DNA of 64,000 nucleotides from QZLE01 sp033852135 (GTDB taxonomy: Bacteria; Pseudomonadota; Gammaproteobacteria; QZLD01), in assembly GCA_033852135.1 (NCBI GenBank), contig JAWSVB010000007.1, forward strand, positions 284,155-348,154, given 5' to 3'. Positions 26,893 through 36,319 of the stretch are shown piece after piece. Positions within the stretch are counted from its first letter, which is position 1; the number at the start of each line of letters is the position of its first letter. The notes under the pieces are model-generated. The model had not been told where the DNA came from and did not search any database. It was given only the letters and a program-made list of their open reading frames with translations. A program made the translations under genes and the position numbers.

Positions 26893-26921
26893 TTTATACC
26901 ATATCTACGCAAAAATCACAA
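26893..26921 (-). promoter_or_regulatory. rpsB promoter with GC-rich discriminator
   Basis: On the minus strand TTGTGA (26916-26921), a 17-bp spacer and TATAAA (26893-26898) are followed immediately by CGCGCGC. A GC-rich discriminator is the hallmark of promoters repressed by ppGpp/DksA, as expected for a ribosomal-protein gene. The gene-free stretch 26761-27067 holds this promoter, the leader hairpin and presumably the unlocated map promoter. Confidence 0.75.
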
Positions 26922-27067
26922 ACCAAAGCCGCCTTTTTATCCATTCTACAAAATATTATCCCCCGCTATAAAACGTAGGGCAGCTATTTTTTTATCCCAA
27001 TACCTTGATTATAAAGTCAACAGCCCTATACAATCAGTGGTCTACCGATGGCTTTGGGATTATATGA

Positions 27068-27838
27068 ATGACAATTGTAATTAAAAACGCAGATGATATT
27101 AAAAAGATGCGTGTAGCTTGCCACCTTGCAGCTGATGTCCTGCAAATGATTGAGCCATTTGTAAAACCTGGAATAACCACAGATGAACTAAATAGCATTT
27201 GCCATGATTATATTATAAACATACAAAAAGCGATTCCAGCCCCTTTAAATTATCGCGGGTTTCCTAAATCTATATGCACTTCTGTTAACCATCAGATATG
27301 CCATGGAATTCCTGGTGAAAAGCGGCTCAAGTCCAGCGATATTATTAACATTGATATTACTGTCATTAAAGATGGATATCATGGAGACACTAGCAAGATG
27401 TTTTATGTCGGAGAGCCAAGTGTTCTTGCTCAGCGACTGTGTAGTACTGCTAAAGAGTGTTTGGATATCGGTATCTCTATGGTTAAGCCTGGTGTAAAGC
27501 TTGGAGATATTGGCTATGCCATACAAAATCATGCAGAAAAAAATAGATTTTCCGTTGTACGTGAATATTGTGGCCACGGTATAGGTCGCGAATTTCATGA
27601 AGATCCACAAATACTTCATTATGGAAAACCAGGCACCGGCGTTACAATTGAGGAAGGGATGACCTTTACCATTGAACCGATGATAAATGCGGGGAAGCGC
27701 CACACTAAACTTCTACCAGATAACTGGACTGTCGTTACCAAGGATAAAAAACTTTCAGCACAATGGGAGCACACCCTACTAGTCACTTCTGATGGGGTTG
27801 ATATCCTTACCATTCCTTCCGACACATGCTCTTTATAA
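27068..27838 (+). CDS. map: Type I methionine aminopeptidase
   Basis: Map removes the initiator Met from nascent proteins. The 256 residues carry the di-metal ligands in NIDITVIKDGYHGDTS (two Asp), GHGIGREFHEDP (His), TIEPMIN (Glu) and WEHTLLV (Glu), plus the substrate His in ICHGIPG. It is divergent from rpsB and directly before glnD, the same arrangement as E. coli. No zinc-finger N-terminal extension is present, as usual for proteobacterial enzymes. Confidence 0.97.
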   Translation: MTIVIKNADDIKKMRVACHLAADVLQMIEPFVKPGITTDELNSICHDYIINIQKAIPAPLNYRGFPKSICTSVNHQICHGIPGEKRLKSSDIINIDITVIKDGYHGDTSKMFYVGEPSVLAQRLCSTAKECLDIGISMVKPGVKLGDIGYAIQNHAEKNRFSVVREYCGHGIGREFHEDPQILHYGKPGTGVTIEEGMTFTIEPMINAGKRHTKLLPDNWTVVTKDKKLSAQWEHTLLVTSDGVDILTIPSDTCSL

Positions 27839-27866
27839 CTCAAAGAGCTTTCTAAAAGGATTAACA

Positions 27867-30512
27867 ATGAATGCTTCAGGCGAGCTTTTTGACTTTTCAG
27901 CACTAAAACAAACTATTGATATTTCTCATCTTCTCGAATCATTCAAAAACACCTTAAAAACGGTTGACGCTCTACTTATAAAGAAATTTCATAAAGGCTA
28001 CCATGCTTCTGAGCTAATAAAGGAAAAATCCACTCTCATTGACCAAGCTTTATCCCATGCTTGGGAAAACATCTTTCATAATTGTAACGATATATGCCTC
28101 ATCGCTGTAGGTGGCTATGGGCGCCAAGAACTCCATCCAGGATCAGATATTGACATCTTAATTTTAATGCAAGATGACAAATTTAAAGAATATGGCCCTC
28201 AAATTGAAAAGTTCCTAACTTTTTTATGGGATATTGGGCTTGATGTCGGCCACAGCGTGCGCACACTTAACGATTGCGTTACTCAAAGCGAATCAGACAT
28301 CACGATTATCACCAATTTGATGGAGTCTAGGCTTATCATTGGAAACAATGATGTTTTCTCGAAAATGCTTGAACTAACTGCTCCAGATAAAATTTGGCCT
28401 AGCAATAAATTTTTTACTGAAAAGTATGATGAACAAAAAAAACGCCATGAAAAATATGGAGGCACCGCATATAGCCTTGAGCCTAATATTAAAGAGGGTC
28501 TTGGAGGTCTTCGCGATCTGCAAATGATAGACTGGGTTGCAAAAAGACACTTCGCTACAGAGTCACTTTCAGACCTAGTAAAAGTTGGTTTTTTAAAAGA
28601 TGATGAGTTTAAAGACTTAATCTCTGCTCGAGACTTTCTATGGGACATCCGTTTTGCACTCCACGCCATTAATAATCGGCGCGATGACCGTTTGCTTTTT
28701 GACCACCAAAAGTTAATTGCTGAGCAGATTGGCTACTACGACAAACCTGAGTCATTAGCTGTCGAACAGTTTATGCAGGATTATTTTATAACTGTTACCG
28801 ATCTCACCCGCTTAAATGAGATGCTATTACAGTTATTCCAGGAGAACATTCTAGCCCCAAAAGAAGAGAAACCTCGCAAAATAAACTCTAGATTCCAAGT
28901 TAGAAAAGGCTTTATTGAAACACGTAGCGACAAGGTGTTTAAGCGCTTTCCATTTGCTCTGATGGAGGTATTTCTCCACACAATTGTTGACCCTGATGTC
29001 AAAGGTATTCGTGCAGATACTATTAGGCAAATTAGGGAGCATCTATACCTTATTGATGATAAGTTTCGCAGTGATATTCGCACTAAGAGTTTGTTTATGG
29101 AGATACTTCGCCAACCGGTAGGTGTTAGCCATGAGCTGGTTAGAATGCATAACTATGGTATTTTAGGGGCGTATATTCCTGAGTTTGAGCGCATCATCGG
29201 AATGATGCAATACGACCTTTTCCACGCCTACACAGTCGACTCCCATACTCTTTTTGTTGTGAGACAGTTACGCCGTTTTGGATCTGAGAATTTTGCTAGT
29301 GATTATCCTTTCTATAGTGTTATCAGCAAAAAACTACCTAAACCCGAATTACTATATATAGCGGGTTTATTTCATGACATTGCCAAGGGACAAGGTGGTG
29401 ACCATTCTGAAATTGGTGCTGATGACGCATACGATTTCTGCATTAGACACTCTCTTAGCGAATATGATTCCCGCCTTGTTGAATGGCTAGTGCGCAACCA
29501 CCTGAACATGTCAATGACAGCTCAGCGCAAAGATATATCTTTACCGGAAGTTATTCACGAATTTGCCAAACTTGTTGGTGACCAAAGCCACCTCAACTAC
29601 CTATATCTACTGACTGTAGCCGACATTATGTCCACCAACCCAGAGCTTTACAATAACTGGCGCGAGTCATTACTTAGGGAACTTTATATATCCACCTCCA
29701 GCGCTTTACGTAGAGGATTAACTAATATTATTGACGAAGCTGGTCTAATTCAACAAACCAAAGAGATCGCGCTAAATAAGCTTAAACCTGAAAACATCCA
29801 TCACATGAAGATTAAAGCAACATGGAAACACCTTTCCGACGATTATTTCTTACGCTTTAGCCCTGATGAAGTGGTGTGGCATACAAAAGTTGTTTTCAGT
29901 TCAAATGCTGATAGCGATCCGGTTATCGCTATCAGAAAAACCACCAATCGCGGCGGCAGTGAATTCTTCATCTATGCGAAAGACCGGATCAATATGTTTG
30001 GGCAGATTTGCGCAACGTTTGAACAGCTTGGTCTTGAGATCATTGACGCCAGAATTGTTACCACCGACGCAGGATTCGCGCTTAATTCCTACCTGATTGT
30101 TGACGCTAATGGTGAGCCTATTGAGGAACCTAAACGCAAAAAGAGAATTATTGAGCAGCTAAGTAAGGCAATATCAAATCCAGAAGAGGCGGTTCCAACC
30201 AAAACCCATAGGATCTCACGCCAATTAAAATCATTTTCCACCCCTACAACTATTAACTTCTCGCAAGATGAGAAGACCAACACCACAGTTATTGAGCTTT
30301 ATACCGCTGACCACCCTGGACTGCTATCTAGAGTTGGCCGCGCTTTTTCTGACTGCCATATATTTTTAATTAACGCTAAGATCATCACTATCGGCGAAAG
30401 GGCTGAAGATATATTTTATGTCACAGATAAAGATGGTAAACAAATTGTGGATGATGATACCCAGAAAAAGATACATGCTGCCCTAGAAAAGCATATAGAT
30501 TTTGATAATTAA
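27867..30512 (+). CDS. glnD: Bifunctional PII uridylyltransferase/uridylyl-removing enzyme
   Basis: GlnD senses glutamine and adds or removes UMP on PII proteins, controlling nitrogen assimilation. I start it at ATG 27867 (MNASGELFD) because AAAGGA lies just upstream; a longer frame would overlap map. The nucleotidyltransferase site GGYGRQELHPGSDIDILIL is at ~84-102. The HD domain with FHDIAKGQGGDHSEIG lies near 510, and two C-terminal ACT domains (FGQICATFEQLGLEI; HPGLLSRVGRAFSD) near 715 and 815. The length of 881 residues is close to E. coli (890). It is 28 bp after map. Confidence 0.96.
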   Translation: MNASGELFDFSALKQTIDISHLLESFKNTLKTVDALLIKKFHKGYHASELIKEKSTLIDQALSHAWENIFHNCNDICLIAVGGYGRQELHPGSDIDILILMQDDKFKEYGPQIEKFLTFLWDIGLDVGHSVRTLNDCVTQSESDITIITNLMESRLIIGNNDVFSKMLELTAPDKIWPSNKFFTEKYDEQKKRHEKYGGTAYSLEPNIKEGLGGLRDLQMIDWVAKRHFATESLSDLVKVGFLKDDEFKDLISARDFLWDIRFALHAINNRRDDRLLFDHQKLIAEQIGYYDKPESLAVEQFMQDYFITVTDLTRLNEMLLQLFQENILAPKEEKPRKINSRFQVRKGFIETRSDKVFKRFPFALMEVFLHTIVDPDVKGIRADTIRQIREHLYLIDDKFRSDIRTKSLFMEILRQPVGVSHELVRMHNYGILGAYIPEFERIIGMMQYDLFHAYTVDSHTLFVVRQLRRFGSENFASDYPFYSVISKKLPKPELLYIAGLFHDIAKGQGGDHSEIGADDAYDFCIRHSLSEYDSRLVEWLVRNHLNMSMTAQRKDISLPEVIHEFAKLVGDQSHLNYLYLLTVADIMSTNPELYNNWRESLLRELYISTSSALRRGLTNIIDEAGLIQQTKEIALNKLKPENIHHMKIKATWKHLSDDYFLRFSPDEVVWHTKVVFSSNADSDPVIAIRKTTNRGGSEFFIYAKDRINMFGQICATFEQLGLEIIDARIVTTDAGFALNSYLIVDANGEPIEEPKRKKRIIEQLSKAISNPEEAVPTKTHRISRQLKSFSTPTTINFSQDEKTNTTVIELYTADHPGLLSRVGRAFSDCHIFLINAKIITIGERAEDIFYVTDKDGKQIVDDDTQKKIHAALEKHIDFDN

Positions 30513-30570
30513 AACTAGTGGTAGCTATGCCAGTTAGGTATAGCTGCTATATCACTACCTATAATAAAGA

Positions 30571-31293
30571 TTAGTATAATGACACAACTTCGATTTTGCC
30601 CTGTGCAATAAAATGCCACTTCATATCAAAGTCTAATAGTTTCATCCCATATTCTCGCACCTCTTCTCTATTCAACTTATCCATATCATTTATGTAAGCT
30701 GGAGCAGGATTACTTTGTAATACCTGAGTAATCAATAGGGATAAATCAAGATCATATTTCCCCTGCATAGAGTCAATATCATTAGTAGCAACTTCAGAAA
30801 ATAAAACCTCATTTTTACCACTTGGAGGTAATGGTGCAAAACCACCATAAGCATCAGCAACACTATCAACATATGGCAAATAAGGCTTAATATCTATTAC
30901 TGGGGTACCATCTAACAAGTCAATTCCTGAGACCTTTATTTTGACTCCGCTATCAACTTCTATACCGTCAATTTTCACTACCGACAAGCCGATTGGATTA
31001 GGACGAAACATTGATCTTGACGCAAAAACCCCAACTTTCTTGTTTCCCCCTAATCTCGGGGGCCTAACCATAGAACTCCACCCTTGCTCTATCGACTGGT
31101 GAAAAATAAAACTTACCCAAAGATGAGAGAACTGCTGCAGCCCCCTTACACTCTCTTCTCGGTTATACGGAGGCAATAATTCAATTAATCCTTTAGCCTC
31201 AGTAACTAACCCAGGTTGACGCGGTATTCCAAACTTCTCTTTGAAACAACTTTTAACTGTTCCTATCACCTTAAGGTCAATCAAAATTAACAC
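30571..31293 (-). CDS. trmO: tRNA (N6-threonylcarbamoyladenosine(37)-N6)-methyltransferase TrmO
   Basis: TrmO (formerly TsaA/YaeB) methylates t6A37 in a tRNA-Thr using SAM and has a single-sheet beta barrel unlike other methyltransferases. The N-terminal core shows FGIPRQPGLV, the HLWVSFIFHQ segment, GVFASRSMFRPNPIGLS (~92-108) and DLLDGTPVIDIKPYLPYVD. The C-terminal domain of proteobacterial TrmO is present. Length 240. It converges with glnD, with 58 bp between the stops. Confidence 0.93.
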   Translation of the reverse strand: MLILIDLKVIGTVKSCFKEKFGIPRQPGLVTEAKGLIELLPPYNREESVRGLQQFSHLWVSFIFHQSIEQGWSSMVRPPRLGGNKKVGVFASRSMFRPNPIGLSVVKIDGIEVDSGVKIKVSGIDLLDGTPVIDIKPYLPYVDSVADAYGGFAPLPPSGKNEVLFSEVATNDIDSMQGKYDLDLSLLITQVLQSNPAPAYINDMDKLNREEVREYGMKLLDFDMKWHFIAQGKIEVVSLY

Positions 31294-31491
31294 CTATAAA
31301 TTCAAAACCAGCAACCATCACACTTTATCAGATCCCCTGTTAAAAACATCATTATGCACTCCAAAAAAGCCAACACAAAATATAAGCAAAGCCTTATACA
31401 GAAGCGCTTCCCGTTAATTTATTGCCCATTTATCCATAATAAAGTACCGTTTATTTTCTGTTAGCTAGAAATGCCAAATAGTTAACCTTTT

Positions 31492-31519
31492 TTAACGGAA
31501 TAAACTAATACCTTATAAT
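31492..31519 (+). promoter_or_regulatory. Promoter of the RIFT-barrel lipoprotein gene
   Basis: TTAACG (31492-31497), a 16-bp spacer and perfect TATAAT (31514-31519), 60 bp before the ATG. The -35 overlaps GTTAA-N6-TTAAC (31481-31496), a short inverted repeat that could be an operator. Nothing else is seen in 31294-31579. Confidence 0.6.
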
Positions 31520-31579
31520 CTAATAGCATGGATTTGAACTAGTCGATAATAAATAAAATGGAATAAAGGGTTAATAACA

Positions 31580-33934
31580 ATGAAATCATTTAGCAAGGCA
31601 ATGGGGATCATAACTCTAATATCTTTATTTGCCATGGCCGGCTGTGGTGGTGGCGGTGCAAAATCAGATAGTACAGGTGGCACTGAAATCACATCTGGAT
31701 CTGGGTCTTCTGATGTAAATCCTAACAGTATTGACAACAACCAACAAGACAACCAAACCCCTGCAGCACCTGAAGATGAAGCACCTGCAGCACCTGAAGA
31801 TGAAAACCCTCAATATCCAGTTGGCGGAACTGGCAACTATGATGGGCGTACAAATGATAATGATGCAACTCCTGCAATAACTACTGTATATATAAAAGAG
31901 ATGAGCGGCAGATCATCCGGTTCAACCAACACCCCAATAACTTTTGGGCATATATTTGCTAAAGGAGATATCCCTGCTGGTCAAAGCATCCAAGCAACCT
32001 TAGCAAATGATGTATCTCTACCGATCCAAGTCGATAAAAAAGCTACATATGACGACGGGTCATTAAAGCATGCCGTTATATCAGCATTTATTCCTCAACT
32101 TGATTTAGATGAAAAAGCGAGAATCTATTTAAACACCTCCAATACTACTGGGGATGATACCCCTCTGAACTTATCAGCGTTACTTGCAACAGATTTTGAT
32201 TCAGTTATCACTATAATAGAAAATGGAACCACATACACCGCTTCAGCAGCTGACTTGCTCAATACATCAGCAGAGGAGCTATGGCTTAGTGGACAAACTG
32301 TTTCAGAGTGGATTGTCTCATCACCAATGAAAGATGCTCAAAACAACGCACACCCACATTTACAAGCTAGATTTAATGTACGTGCCTACAGTGGTTTTGA
32401 CTCTGTTCGTGTTTCAGTAATTCTTGAGAATAACTGGTCATATGAGCCAAATCCAACCAATTTTACCTACGACTTAGATATATCTGTCGCGGGTGAAACT
32501 GTCCTACAACAAAGCGCTCTTGAACATTATCACCACGCTAGATTTAGAAGAGTTTTTTGGTGGGGGGAACAACCAAGAATATCTGCAAACTATAAAACTA
32601 GCTACCTAAAAGCAACCAAAGCAATTCCAAACTATGATCCTAATGTCTACATGACAGAAGGAGCTCTTGAATCAATGCTTGATGCTTGGGAGCTTAATGA
32701 TGAGCTAATGCAAATCGGTACCCTTAAAGCAGATATGCCAGGAACAGGAGCACGTGAAGATTACGGAGTTCTACCAGGGTGGACCGCAAACTATTTAATC
32801 TCTCAAGATGATAGAGCCAAAGTAGTTATGCTTGGTAATTCAGAGCAAGCAGGCACCTGGTCAATACATTACCGCGATAAAAACACCGACCTTCCTCTAT
32901 CAATAGATGACTATCCATACTGTGGCCTTAACGGAAATAGTGGCGACAAATACAACTCAACCGCTCAAAGATCTGAAGAGTTTCCTATATGCACAGATTG
33001 CTATGGCGACAGAGCTTGGGCAGGTGAAACTGTAAACGCTGTAAGTTGGGCAGATTTATCCCATCAGCCATCAATAGCCTATATCCCATACATGATTACT
33101 GGGGATTATTACCATCTTGAGGAGCAGCTTTTCTGGACCTCATATAACTTTATCCAAGCAAACCCATATTATAGAGGGCTAGACAAAGGGTATGCCGGTT
33201 GGGACCAAACACGCGGCCAAGCTTGGTCTATACGCACCCTTGGGCAAACTGCTTTCATCATCCCTGATGACCACCCAATGAAAGGTTATTTCAAGGAAAA
33301 GCTAGATAACAATCGCGACTGGTACCAAGCAAACTATGTAGATGATACTGAGGGATATGCTTATGCCAATGATATCGGTTGGATTGGCTATGCCTGGAAT
33401 GAGGTCTTTGACGGAGTTGAGTACGGCATGGCTTCGCCATGGATGAATGACTTCTTTACCGCCTCTATCGGTCACGTCATAGAGCTTGGTTTCGAAAATT
33501 GGGATTCAGTAATGCAATGGCAAGGGCAATTCCCTGTTGGCCGACTCTATGGAACTGATTTCTGTAGCACTATGGCTACTTCATATAAGTTTATTGTTGC
33601 CGATGATCGTTATGGCCCATTTTATAGTTGGGATGAGCTATACAGTGCTACCGCTACAAAAGAAGCAGGTGCTGAAATTCTAGGTTACGAATGTGGTAGC
33701 GCAGCTATGATGAGTTATTTATCTGATGCCACTGGATATAGCTTCACTGAGGGTATGTTGTATGAAAAATACCAAGGCTCCACTCAAAACTATATGACTA
33801 GATACCAAGGTGCCGTGGCTTATACTGTCGATAACGGTGTAACCAATGCTCAAGAAGCATGGGATATCTTCTCAAATAGAGATGGTGCTACTGATTTTAC
33901 CGACAACCCACGCTACGCAATAATTCCAAGATAG
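31580..33934 (+). CDS. Large surface lipoprotein with RIFT-barrel-like domain, possible polysaccharide-active enzyme
   Basis: A lipoprotein signal peptide ends in AMAGC (Cys at ~22), followed by a poly-Gly and Ser/Asp-rich linker with a duplicated PAAPEDEAP unit. From ~105 the segment with GHIFAKGDIPAGQ, PIQVDKKATYDDGSLKHAVIS resembles the RIFT-barrel N-terminal domain of exo-rhamnogalacturonan-lyase (YetA/PcRGLX) proteins. The rest (~350-784) is rich in Trp and Tyr (RGLDKGYAGWDQTRGQAWS, DIGWIGYAWNEV) with alternating helical segments, as in alpha/alpha-toroid lyases. I infer a carbohydrate-related enzyme; specificity unknown. GGG at the start of the mature protein, not Asp, suggests outer-membrane sorting. 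It has its own promoter and terminator. Confidence 0.75.
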   Translation: MKSFSKAMGIITLISLFAMAGCGGGGAKSDSTGGTEITSGSGSSDVNPNSIDNNQQDNQTPAAPEDEAPAAPEDENPQYPVGGTGNYDGRTNDNDATPAITTVYIKEMSGRSSGSTNTPITFGHIFAKGDIPAGQSIQATLANDVSLPIQVDKKATYDDGSLKHAVISAFIPQLDLDEKARIYLNTSNTTGDDTPLNLSALLATDFDSVITIIENGTTYTASAADLLNTSAEELWLSGQTVSEWIVSSPMKDAQNNAHPHLQARFNVRAYSGFDSVRVSVILENNWSYEPNPTNFTYDLDISVAGETVLQQSALEHYHHARFRRVFWWGEQPRISANYKTSYLKATKAIPNYDPNVYMTEGALESMLDAWELNDELMQIGTLKADMPGTGAREDYGVLPGWTANYLISQDDRAKVVMLGNSEQAGTWSIHYRDKNTDLPLSIDDYPYCGLNGNSGDKYNSTAQRSEEFPICTDCYGDRAWAGETVNAVSWADLSHQPSIAYIPYMITGDYYHLEEQLFWTSYNFIQANPYYRGLDKGYAGWDQTRGQAWSIRTLGQTAFIIPDDHPMKGYFKEKLDNNRDWYQANYVDDTEGYAYANDIGWIGYAWNEVFDGVEYGMASPWMNDFFTASIGHVIELGFENWDSVMQWQGQFPVGRLYGTDFCSTMATSYKFIVADDRYGPFYSWDELYSATATKEAGAEILGYECGSAAMMSYLSDATGYSFTEGMLYEKYQGSTQNYMTRYQGAVAYTVDNGVTNAQEAWDIFSNRDGATDFTDNPRYAIIPR

Positions 33935-33962
33935 TAACAATACTTTTTATATCTTAACTCTT

Positions 33963-33990
33963 AAAAAAACGCCTTAACCGGCGTTTTTTT
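33963..33990 (+). terminator. Rho-independent terminator after the lipoprotein gene
   Basis: AAAAAAACGCC, a 6-base loop and GGCGTTTTTTT form a clean stem with a T run, 29 bp past the stop codon. Confidence 0.9.
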
Positions 33991-34040
33991 ATACTCAAAA
34001 GGATCGATATCAGCCACTACAGCGCAAAACACTTAAACCA

Positions 34041-34070
34041 CTTGAAAGCACTTGAAAGCACTTGAAAGCA
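34041..34070. repeat. Three tandem copies of a 10-bp unit
   Basis: CTTGAAAGCA occurs three times head to tail, preceded by an imperfect ACTTAAACCA. One full helical turn per unit would place the copies on the same DNA face. About 60 bp further on lies the palindrome CCAAGCACTTGG. Both are in the 313-bp gap upstream of the sulfatase-like gene; otherwise the gap holds the terminator at 33963. Confidence 0.8.
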
Positions 34071-34247
34071 CTATTAGCAAAACCAATTATAATAAACCGC
34101 TTAACCCTGCCAGTTATTGATTCAATATATTCCAAGCACTTGGAGTGTGTGCTACATTACAGTCATTATTTATACATTAATCTTTTCTTTTGGGCTTCAA
34201 AGCCGATTTATTACAAAAGATAACAACTCAAATTGGATTGACTTATA

Positions 34248-36272
34248 GTGACCTCTTCACCAAATAAAAACCTATTTTGCAAATATCATGGTGTTCTTTT
34301 TACCATCATCGCGGTTGTAATAATTTACTCTCTAGAGCTGATACTTTTACACTTTAAATACGATCTTTTTTTTGGTGCCTTCTTACAACCTTTCTCTTAT
34401 AGATCTAGCATAGATAGACTTTCCTACCTTTCGCTAGCGCTTTTATATGATGCTATTTTTTATAGCGCGCTGATGGTGCTTTGGTTTTTTGTTACCAATA
34501 AGCTAAAAAAATATAACGTCATAAGCACTTTATATTTCTCATTTGCACTAATTACTATTATTGGTGTAATCACAGCTCTTGAATACAAGGTGTTATCATA
34601 TTTTAGTGACACTATTAACCTTACAATAATCAAAAACCTTGGTGGTGGCAGCCTCAGTGAAGCTTTTCTCTATGCATGCGATGAGATAGCTCTTTTTAGC
34701 TTAGGTTTAATAGTATCGATAACATGCTTTGTTTTTATAGTGCGTTTAATTAAAAAAAGCAGTGTCATTAAGCAGTGCCTGCAAAACGAAGAGCACAGCT
34801 CCACCTCAAAAATAAAGCTGCCAATAATAATTGGTGGCATATTTACTATCGCTTGCACTTGCTTAATTTCAAACTACGGCCACCTAGTATATGGACTAAA
34901 CAAAAAGATATCTTATAAAGTCATTAGCCAAAGTTTAAACAGAATTTCTGACATTGACTTTGATGGGTATGGAAGTATATCTCCCCCATTCGACCGTGCT
35001 CCTTTTGATGCAAATATTTTCCCAGGTGCGCTTGATATCCCTGAAAATGGGATAGATGAAGATGGCCTTCTAGGCGATGCTATCATCGAGCAATTTGATG
35101 ATAACTTTAAAAAGATTAAACCATCAACAGGTAAAAATATTGTATTAATAGTATTAGAAAGCGCTCGTTTTGATCTTCTTGAGAAAAAAATTAATAACCA
35201 ATATGTAGCCCCAAATATTCGCAATTTATCTTTAGAAGGAACATCGATTGAATGCGCTTATACCCATACTGGGTATACCACATCCTCTATCAAAGCTATG
35301 TTTAATAGGACCATTGCTGCTGGTTTTCACCAAAACACTTTAATGCAACTTCTTAGTGATTCTGGCTATAAGAGATCTTTTTTCTCTGCTCAAGATGAGT
35401 CATTTGGAAATGTAGCAAATGAAGTTGGGATGCTTGATGGTGCTAGCTATTATTTTGATGCTCGTGTCGCTATTGAAGATCGCCTTTTTAGAAGTAAAGA
35501 AGCTGGAAGCTTAAGACTAAGTGAAGAGCGAGTTGTAGATGAGCTCCGCTCCAATATAGATGATATCGATTTCAGCACACCGCAATTTATCTATCTAAAT
35601 ATTCAAGCTGCACATTTTTGGTACTCCCACCCTGAAATGCGCAAAATATTTGTTTCAGATTTTATCCCCCGTTCAGATATCACCGTTGAAAATATAGAGT
35701 GGCTGCACAATACTTACTGGAATGCTATTGCAAATGCAGACTGGGCTGTCGGTGAAATCATCACTCTGCTAAAAAACAAAGGTGTTTACGATAACTCCGT
35801 CATCGCCATAATCTCTGACCATGGAGAATCACTATTTGATGATGGAACCCTTGGTCATGGACATGCCGTTAATGAGGTACAGACAAGAATACCCCTAATC
35901 ATCAACGATCCAACAATCAGTGCTAACCAAGCAATTGGGCAAACAGATATTGCTGAGATGCTAGTAAACTCTGCATTTGAAATTGATAACTCTTGGAATA
36001 AACCTGATAAACCTGTTTTTCAAATAGTTGGAGGTTTATCTAAGCCAGTTCAAATAGCTCATGTTTCATTCTGTGAAGAGCGAACAATATACGACTTTAG
36101 GACCAACAGCCTATTTTTCAGCGACATAAAGAAATGGGTATCATTTGAAAAAGCAATGGAAGATAATACCTACCGAGAAAGAGCTACGAACTTAATACGA
36201 GAGTGGGAAAAATTAAGGTTTGACCAATACAACGCAACCAAAAAATCACAACCTTTCACTCCCAAGAATTGA
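34248..36272 (+). CDS. Membrane sulfatase-like hydrolase/transferase (LtaS/phosphoethanolamine-transferase superfamily)
   Basis: The 674-residue product has four to five membrane helices in the first ~215 residues, then an extracytoplasmic alkaline-phosphatase-fold domain. The metal-site motifs are IVLIVLESARFD (~302), a nucleophile-type Thr in HTGYTTSSIKAMFN, and SDHGESLFDDGTLGHGHA (~522). There is no sulfatase Cys/Ser maturation motif (CxPxR), so it is more like LtaS or EptA enzymes that move phospho-groups onto glycans. The substrate is unknown. The start is GTG at 34248 with a poor ribosome-binding site. It precedes a flippase gene by 47 bp, which supports a role in surface polysaccharide. 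Confidence 0.8.
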   Translation: MTSSPNKNLFCKYHGVLFTIIAVVIIYSLELILLHFKYDLFFGAFLQPFSYRSSIDRLSYLSLALLYDAIFYSALMVLWFFVTNKLKKYNVISTLYFSFALITIIGVITALEYKVLSYFSDTINLTIIKNLGGGSLSEAFLYACDEIALFSLGLIVSITCFVFIVRLIKKSSVIKQCLQNEEHSSTSKIKLPIIIGGIFTIACTCLISNYGHLVYGLNKKISYKVISQSLNRISDIDFDGYGSISPPFDRAPFDANIFPGALDIPENGIDEDGLLGDAIIEQFDDNFKKIKPSTGKNIVLIVLESARFDLLEKKINNQYVAPNIRNLSLEGTSIECAYTHTGYTTSSIKAMFNRTIAAGFHQNTLMQLLSDSGYKRSFFSAQDESFGNVANEVGMLDGASYYFDARVAIEDRLFRSKEAGSLRLSEERVVDELRSNIDDIDFSTPQFIYLNIQAAHFWYSHPEMRKIFVSDFIPRSDITVENIEWLHNTYWNAIANADWAVGEIITLLKNKGVYDNSVIAIISDHGESLFDDGTLGHGHAVNEVQTRIPLIINDPTISANQAIGQTDIAEMLVNSAFEIDNSWNKPDKPVFQIVGGLSKPVQIAHVSFCEERTIYDFRTNSLFFSDIKKWVSFEKAMEDNTYRERATNLIREWEKLRFDQYNATKKSQPFTPKN

Positions 36273-36319
36273 TTGATAGTAGATAATATTAATGGATAAA
36301 GAGATAGAGGATAAAGTGT

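Noticed and set aside
31794..31812. Duplicated CCTGCAGCACCTGAAGATGA units as a regulatory repeat
   Set aside because: In frame within the lipoprotein linker (PAAPEDE); explained as a protein spacer.
34248..36272. Classical arylsulfatase
   Set aside because: No CxPxR/SxPxR maturation motif; the nucleophile region looks like the Thr type of LtaS/EptA enzymes and there are N-terminal membrane helices.
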